Shown here in pieces: positions 58,513 through 64,000 of a stretch of DNA of 64,000 nt. Both the position numbers and the translations under genes were made by a program. Origin of the DNA: Odiellus spinosus (lineage: Eukaryota > Arthropoda > Arachnida > Opiliones > Phalangiidae); NCBI GenBank assembly GCA_963920705.1, contig OY987232.1:16430942-16494941 (forward strand). The letters run 5' to 3'. The notes under the pieces are model-generated. The model made no database searches and had not been told where the DNA came from. It saw only the letters and a list, made by a program, of their open reading frames with translations. Within the stretch, counting starts at the first letter, position 1; each line of letters begins with the position of its first letter.

Positions 58513-59965
58513 CTAATACTAGGCCACGAAATACCAGCTAAAACCTTTTTTTTCTTGACATTTTCAATTTGTAATTTGTCCGAGATAGATGTCACTTTCT
58601 CGAGGATTCTGTCTGGGGATTACGTAATGAATAGCCAATCGCGAGTCTCGCGTCAAAAAGAGCCAATTAGATAAGGCTCTATCGAAATAAGATCGTACAA
58701 CTCCTAGCGACATCTAGGTGATAATATAGAGATCTTGATTTAAATTTACTTTTTGATTTAGAACTTGTTTTAAATGTAAATATTTTAAAATCACCGTTTA
58801 TAATTATTTGACACTTGAAATAAATCCCAATTTATTTATTCTCGATTATTAACCAAACATTCGTATTTATTTTTGAATTTCCCGCTTTTTCTATCCTCAA
58901 GAAAGCGACATCTAACGATATTTTATAAAATCTGTACCGCTAACCCCCTTTATTTTCCTACGGATAAGCAAATTTTAAATTCACTAAAATTCAAATTTTA
59001 CCAAACTTTAGAAATTAATTTAAACACCAAAAACGTGTCTAAAAATTCCAAAAAAATGGTGATTCCGAAAATAAATTCAAAAGCTGTTCTATTTTTATCT
59101 ACAAGTTTCCCTTACACACCCTGTACCCATCAATATAAGTTCCTTGGCGATCACGTCGAGGCGCGAAAGAAAACAATGCTAGCTTCAATGTGCCTCTTCT
59201 AGATTCATAAACGCGATATTGACAGATCTATATTATAAACTATAGTGTTCAAAGGGAGTTTACACAGCCTACTTTTTCTTTACGAAGTTAAACACTAAGT
59301 ATCAATGCGCATTAACCTTTCTTATTAAGCCAACACATCTTAAAATAAACAAATATAGCCTAGATCTGCGGGAAACAATACAATAGAAAACATATGGAAA
59401 AAAAAAATTCCCAAATGCATTGAGAGAATCATATTAATAAAACATATCATTTTAGCATTTACTTCTAAATATAGAGTGCCCTAAAAGAAAGATCTCTAAA
59501 TAAATAATTTGACCTTAGAGGCCAGTAACGTTTCAAAACGATATTCTTTACACAATATGTTTCAACTTGATAATTAATTTTAATTTCCTCTCTCCTCGGG
59601 CGAAAGCTCTGACGACAAAACTTTCAGAACCACATACTAAACTTGAAGCATGATTTACCTATGATTACTCTCATAGAGACATTTTAACAGATAAATGTAC
59701 TTTATTAGAAGCGCGAAGCAAAACTAGTTTTTGAATGAATAGGATACTGGAATATTAACTCTGTAAGTTAAGTATATATAAATGTAAAGAGTATTATTAT
59801 TATTGTTATTACAATATATATTTTAGATAGTGACGAAAACTGTATACATAAACGGGCGCCTTTTCCTACTTCATATCGCGGTTAGATAATGATAACTACA
59901 GGCAAGAACTAATTATCTAACCAGGGAACGTAGGAAGATAGAATTCTACACTACAGTAGTCACCA
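58513..59965. other. Non-coding stretch with one diverged repeat
   Basis: A/T-rich. An open frame of 109 codons at 58873-59202 has no ATG at its start and no recognisable motif. 59574-59667 is the inverted, diverged copy of 53231-53343. A (TAT/TTA)-type microsatellite lies near 59790-59812. No gene supported. Confidence 0.45.
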
Positions 59966-60646
59966 TAACTTAATACTATCAGCAAAGGCCCGGGTAAATG
60001 TTCCGGCAGATTCTGATTCGAGACACTCTAGCGGCCGCAGTCGCCATGAAAATAGTGAAATCGGAAGCGCCACTCTGCGGAGAAATTCCGAAGTTGGGAG
60101 GGAAGACAATATAGCCAAGCGCGGCCCGCCTAAATTCAATCCCTCTCTCCCGACTCAAAATATCGAGGAAGAGTTCAAAGCACTAAAGCCAGACAGGGGT
60201 GATGACTGTCTATTTTTAAGTGGACTAAAACTGGGCCTTTGCTGATAGTATTAAGCTATGGGGCGTTGTTTTCTTTTATCAGAAGCCGATGAAACCCTCC
60301 TTTGAAGTCTATTACTCCCGGGTCTTGTCTACCCCTCTCTGTATGGGTTAGTTTCAAAAAGCGCGATTCGTACGCCTCCTAACGATAGATATTTTCGGAG
60401 CGGGAGTTCGTCGAGCGAATATCTCTAGCAGCCTTGGAGTTCGTCATAAAAACGTCGTCGTTTGTGGAAAGAGAGAATTTCCAATTTTCTGTAGACAGGG
60501 GGGTATGAAGTAGGACCCCTCCGATCTCGTAAAATCGTGAATTTTACCCATACAGAGAGGAGCGCTATATCGAACATTGGAGTAGTAGACTTCAAAGGAG
60601 GGTTTTATCGGCTTCTGCTTTTATGGGATGAAGTGATAGACTTTTG
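59966..60646 (-). mobile_element. MITE family B, left-truncated copy (with family E copy 11 nested)
   Basis: The outer terminal repeat is missing on the left, where the match begins at CTTAATACTATCAGC. The right end is complete (GATAGACTTTTG). The nested E element is at 60280-60617. Confidence 0.8.
60280..60617 (-). mobile_element. MITE family E, copy 11 (nested in B)
   Basis: 338 bp, exact 7-bp target duplication CTTTTAT (60273-60279 and 60618-60624) made inside family B sequence. Confidence 0.93.
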
Positions 60647-61028
60647 GTATGATTTACTGGAAACATAAGATCCTAATTTGTACATTCTCAGGATTTATTT
60701 ATTAGTTCTTGGACATATTGCGACACCGTTTTATCCCCTGATAAATCGAGAGCGGGGCTGCGTAGAGAGATAGTGCGGTAATGCCATGATCTTCTAAATC
60801 ACTTCGACGATGGATCGTCAATTAACCCCTCCCCGCTAAATCAACAAATCATTACACACCACGGTTAAAGCGAAGTACACACGAGATGATTCATCACTCA
60901 ATTTTGTCAGTTGTCTCCTATTTAAACTAGAGATTCATGCTAACTACGCAAGAACCTTAATCTCAATAAGGGAAAGGAAAACCGCAAGAACAAAATGCTC
61001 ATTAGCGTCGTCTACCTACAAACAAATG

Positions 61029-61365
61029 CAGAAGTAGATGAAACCCTCCTTTGAAGTCTACTACTCTAATGTTCGATATAGCGCTCCTCTCTGTATGGGT
61101 AAAATTCACAATTTTACGAGATCGGAGGTGTCCTACTTCATACCCCCCTGTCTACGGAAAATTGGAAATTCTCTCTCTCCACAAACGACGACGTTTTTTT
61201 GACGAACTCCTAGGCTGCTAGAGATATTCGCTGGACGAACTCGCGCTCCGAAAATATCTACCGTTAGGAGGCGTACGAATCGCGCTTTTTGAAACTAACC
61301 CATACAGAGAGGGGTAGACAAGACCCGGGAGTAAGAGACTTCAAAGGAGGGTTCATCGGCTTCTG
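61029..61365 (+). mobile_element. MITE family E, copy 12
   Basis: 337 bp. The left terminus is of the TAG subfamily and the right of the GGC form, the mirror image of copy 10. No target duplication is visible. Confidence 0.88.
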
Positions 61366-61865
61366 GTTTTACTTAATTCCTCTTCTTCACCCTCCCTTTA
61401 AATTACCAGAATATATTCATCGTATCGCGACTCTGATATTAAATTTCTAAATTAAGGCATTGGAACGACTAGTTTCGAAATTGAAGTAAGTCATTACAGT
61501 CTCGATTGAGAACGAGCGATAAGAATTAAGATGCGATAGAGCGAAAACGACGCCCGTAACCACCAATGATATCCGAAACTTTCACCACTCAGACTTAAAA
61601 TTTAAACAAAGCCATTAAAAGTCTCTTTAGCGTACTTAATTAAGCGGAAGTAATGTTCCAACGTTCGTTTAATGGGGAAGTTTCATCTTAACGGATGATG
61701 CTCAGCAAATTAAACTGTCTATAAAAAAATTTGTCTGAGAAATATTTAACCATTTTTTAGGAGAGAGTATTAGAAAGTGGCCGCTACTATAGTTTGAGTC
61801 TATCTAAAACAATTTTAGTTCAAAAGCCCCCGGTTAATTATATCGCGAGAATAAAGTAACGTGCT
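61366..61865. other. Non-coding stretch, nothing recognised
   Basis: No gene, RNA or repeat structure supported on either strand. Confidence 0.4.
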
Positions 61866-63083
61866 TACTTTCAACGGTCCATTAAGCCTACTTTCAACGG
61901 TCAATTAAGCCTACTTTCAACGGTCAATTAAGCCTACTTTCAACGGTCAATTAAGCCTACTTTCAACGGTCAATTAAGCCTACTTTCAACGGTCAATTAA
62001 GCCTACTTTCACCGGTCAATTAAGCCTACTTTCACCGGTCAATTAAGCCTACTTTCACCGGTCAATTAAGCCTACTTTCACCGGTCAATTAAGCCTACTT
62101 TCACCGGTCAATTAAGCCTACTTTCACCGGTCAATTAAGCCTACTTTCACCGGTCAATTAAGCCTACTTTCACCGGTCAATTAACCCTACTTTCACCGGT
62201 CAATTAACCCTACTTTCACCGGTCAATTAACCCTACTTTCACCGGTCAATTAACCCTACTTTCACCGGTCAATTAACCCTACTTTCACCGGTCAATTAAC
62301 CCTACTTTCACCGGTCAATTAACCCTACTTTCACCGGTCAATTAACCCTACTTTCACCGGTCAATTAAGCCTATTTTCACCGGTCAATTAAGCCTACTTT
62401 CACCGGTCAATTAAGCCTACTTTCACCGGTCAATTAAGCCTACTTTCACCGGTCAATTAAGCCTACTTTCACCGGTCAATTAACCCTACTTTCACCGGTC
62501 AATTAACCCTACTTTCACCGGTCAATTAACCCTACTTTCACCGGTCAATTAACCCTACTTTCACCGGTCAATTAACCCTACTTTCACCGGTCAATTAACC
62601 CTACTTTCACCGGTCAATTAACCCTACTTTCACCGGTCAATTAAGCCTACTTTCACCGGTCAATTAAGCCTATTTTCACCGGTCAATTAAGCCTATTTTC
62701 ACCGGTCAATTAAGCCTACTTTCACCGGTCAATTAAGCCTACTTTCAACGGTCAATTAAGCCTACTTTCAACGGTCAATTAAGCCTACTTTCAACGGTCA
62801 ATTAAGCCTACTTTCAACGGTCAATTAAGCCTACTTTCAACGGTCGATTAAGCCTACTTTCAACGGTCGATTAAGCCTACTATCAACGGTCGATTAAGCC
62901 TACTATCAACGGTCGATTAAGCCTCGTTTCAATCCCCAATTAAGCCTACTTTCAACCATCGAGTAAGCCTACTTTCAACGGTCGATTAAGCCTCGTTTCT
63001 AACGTCAATTAAACCTAGTTTCAAACGTCGATTAAGCCTACTTTTCAAACATCGATTAAGCCTACTTTCAAAGGTTGATTAAG
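61866..63083. repeat. 23-bp minisatellite (about 52 copies)
   Basis: Core AAGCCTACTTTCAACGG followed by TCAATT. Two sites vary in blocks: CAACGG versus CACCGG, and AAGCC versus AACCC. The order from left is CAACGG/AAGCC, CACCGG/AAGCC, CACCGG/AACCC, CACCGG/AAGCC, CACCGG/AACCC, CACCGG/AAGCC, CAACGG/AAGCC, then decayed units with CGATT. Confidence 0.96.
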
Positions 63084-64000
63084 TTTTACAAGATTACAAC
63101 CTTTTTTGCTATATTTAACTAAAAATTTAAAGCGAAATTTGTTTCTTGAAAAATTCTATCCACCAAAAAATAAATATTTCGTGGCGGAAAGAATATTTTC
63201 GTTGCTAAAATGTTTTGTTGCAAATTAACTCAAGTTACGGAAGGTTTTTTTATGCGTCATCACGGGGAAAGTTTAAATTACTAACAGAAACTTTTCCAGA
63301 GACTCGAGATTGGTTGATATCGCTTGTGCCCTCGCCCAAACCGGATTCTGCCAGATTTGAATTTTATACAGCTAAGATAAAATCACCCAACAATACTGCT
63401 GCCCCATAAAAACCTTGGCACCTTCAAAAAGCGTAAACTAAATAAAAATTCAACTAAGGATGAATCGATAGAAGCAGCAAAATCGCTCAGAAAATCTGCA
63501 GTAAATTATTGCACTTATGGACAGAAGACATGATGAAAAAAAAAATTGCCCCTTTGAAATGTTCTATTATGCACACTAGCTTTGACTGTACAAAGGTCAA
63601 CGTCGTCTGCTACTTAAGCTAGAAAAGAAGGTATATAATCTTCAGAGGTATATAATAACCCCCTTCGGGGGGAAGTATGAAAGGTAGGCAAAATCGACGA
63701 ACAACAAGTGCCCGGCGTAAATCGCGGCGGATCGACACACCGCTTTACTCACAAAAAATAGTTACACCATTTTGAACCTCACAAAATTTTCCCTACGCCC
63801 ACTTCCGGAACTCGCGAGCTGAAGTCAACCTTCGACTCCATTTTTAACAGACAGCCTGACTCCCGAGACAGGAAGTTCTAAACACAAATCGAGCCGTCTT
63901 GTTTATACAAAGACCATTTACTAGAGTAGCGACATTGAGAAGTCCAGCGCGAGCTAGTGGGTTAGATAGTCAGCAGCGGGCTCTTGTTCGTGATTTTTAA
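63084..64000. other. Right edge of window, no supported gene
   Basis: One plus-strand open frame (63215-63409) begins at TTG and includes TRDWLISLVPSPKPDSARFE; it has no recognised domain. The last 300 bp are less A/T-rich and could be near a promoter or exon beyond the window, but nothing in them proves it. Confidence 0.35.

Noticed and set aside
39091-61365. Short proteins beginning MKPSFEVYY or similar at many places
   Set aside because: They are translations of the family E MITE terminal repeats and recur at every copy; they are not genes.

Overview
The window looks like nuclear DNA of an arthropod, most likely an insect. The grounds are an intron-rich receptor guanylyl cyclase of the insect Gyc76C type on the minus strand, a small two-exon secreted-peptide gene with a TATA box and an arthropod-style TCAGTT initiator, many short foldback DNA transposons (MITEs), and abundant satellite DNA. 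Nothing suggests bacterial or organellar origin. The species cannot be named from the sequence.

Layout. 1-530: a tandem array of about 137-bp units, each with a tRNA-like B-box read on the minus strand. 541-581: a 41-T run. 582-31440: an almost unbroken satellite block. It is built from 22-33 bp units sharing the core ACACCCCCTGTAAAAA, interrupted by 13 arrays of a second, decameric satellite (TTGGTTGAGA). About 10.4 kb of it has been duplicated in tandem (about 5.36-15.83 kb and 15.83-26.2 kb). The block decays into poly-A-rich units and stops at a 19-C run near 31433.

32750-52328 (minus strand): 21 consecutive exons of the cyclase, joined in frame with GT-AG splice sites into 1263 codons plus a stop. 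In order they give most of an ANF-receptor-type extracellular domain, one membrane helix, a kinase-homology domain, a linker helix, the guanylyl cyclase domain, and a long C-terminal tail ending in a PDZ-ligand-like ESVV. The first exons (signal peptide and N-terminal part of the ligand-binding domain) were not found. Introns carry two 29-bp minisatellites, a 23-bp minisatellite, and many MITEs.

Inside the 3.8-kb intron 46797-50621, on the opposite strand, lies a complete small gene (47854-49313) for an 85-residue secreted six-cysteine peptide.

52.4-64 kb has no gene I can defend. It holds more MITEs, a CpG-rich 32-bp minisatellite (56.4-57.0 kb) and a 23-bp minisatellite (61.9-63.1 kb).

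The most notable general pattern is that at least six MITE families with unrelated interiors share termini of the form CA...TG and 7-bp target-site duplications, nine of them exact. This suggests one transposase system mobilised them all. They are repeatedly nested inside each other.
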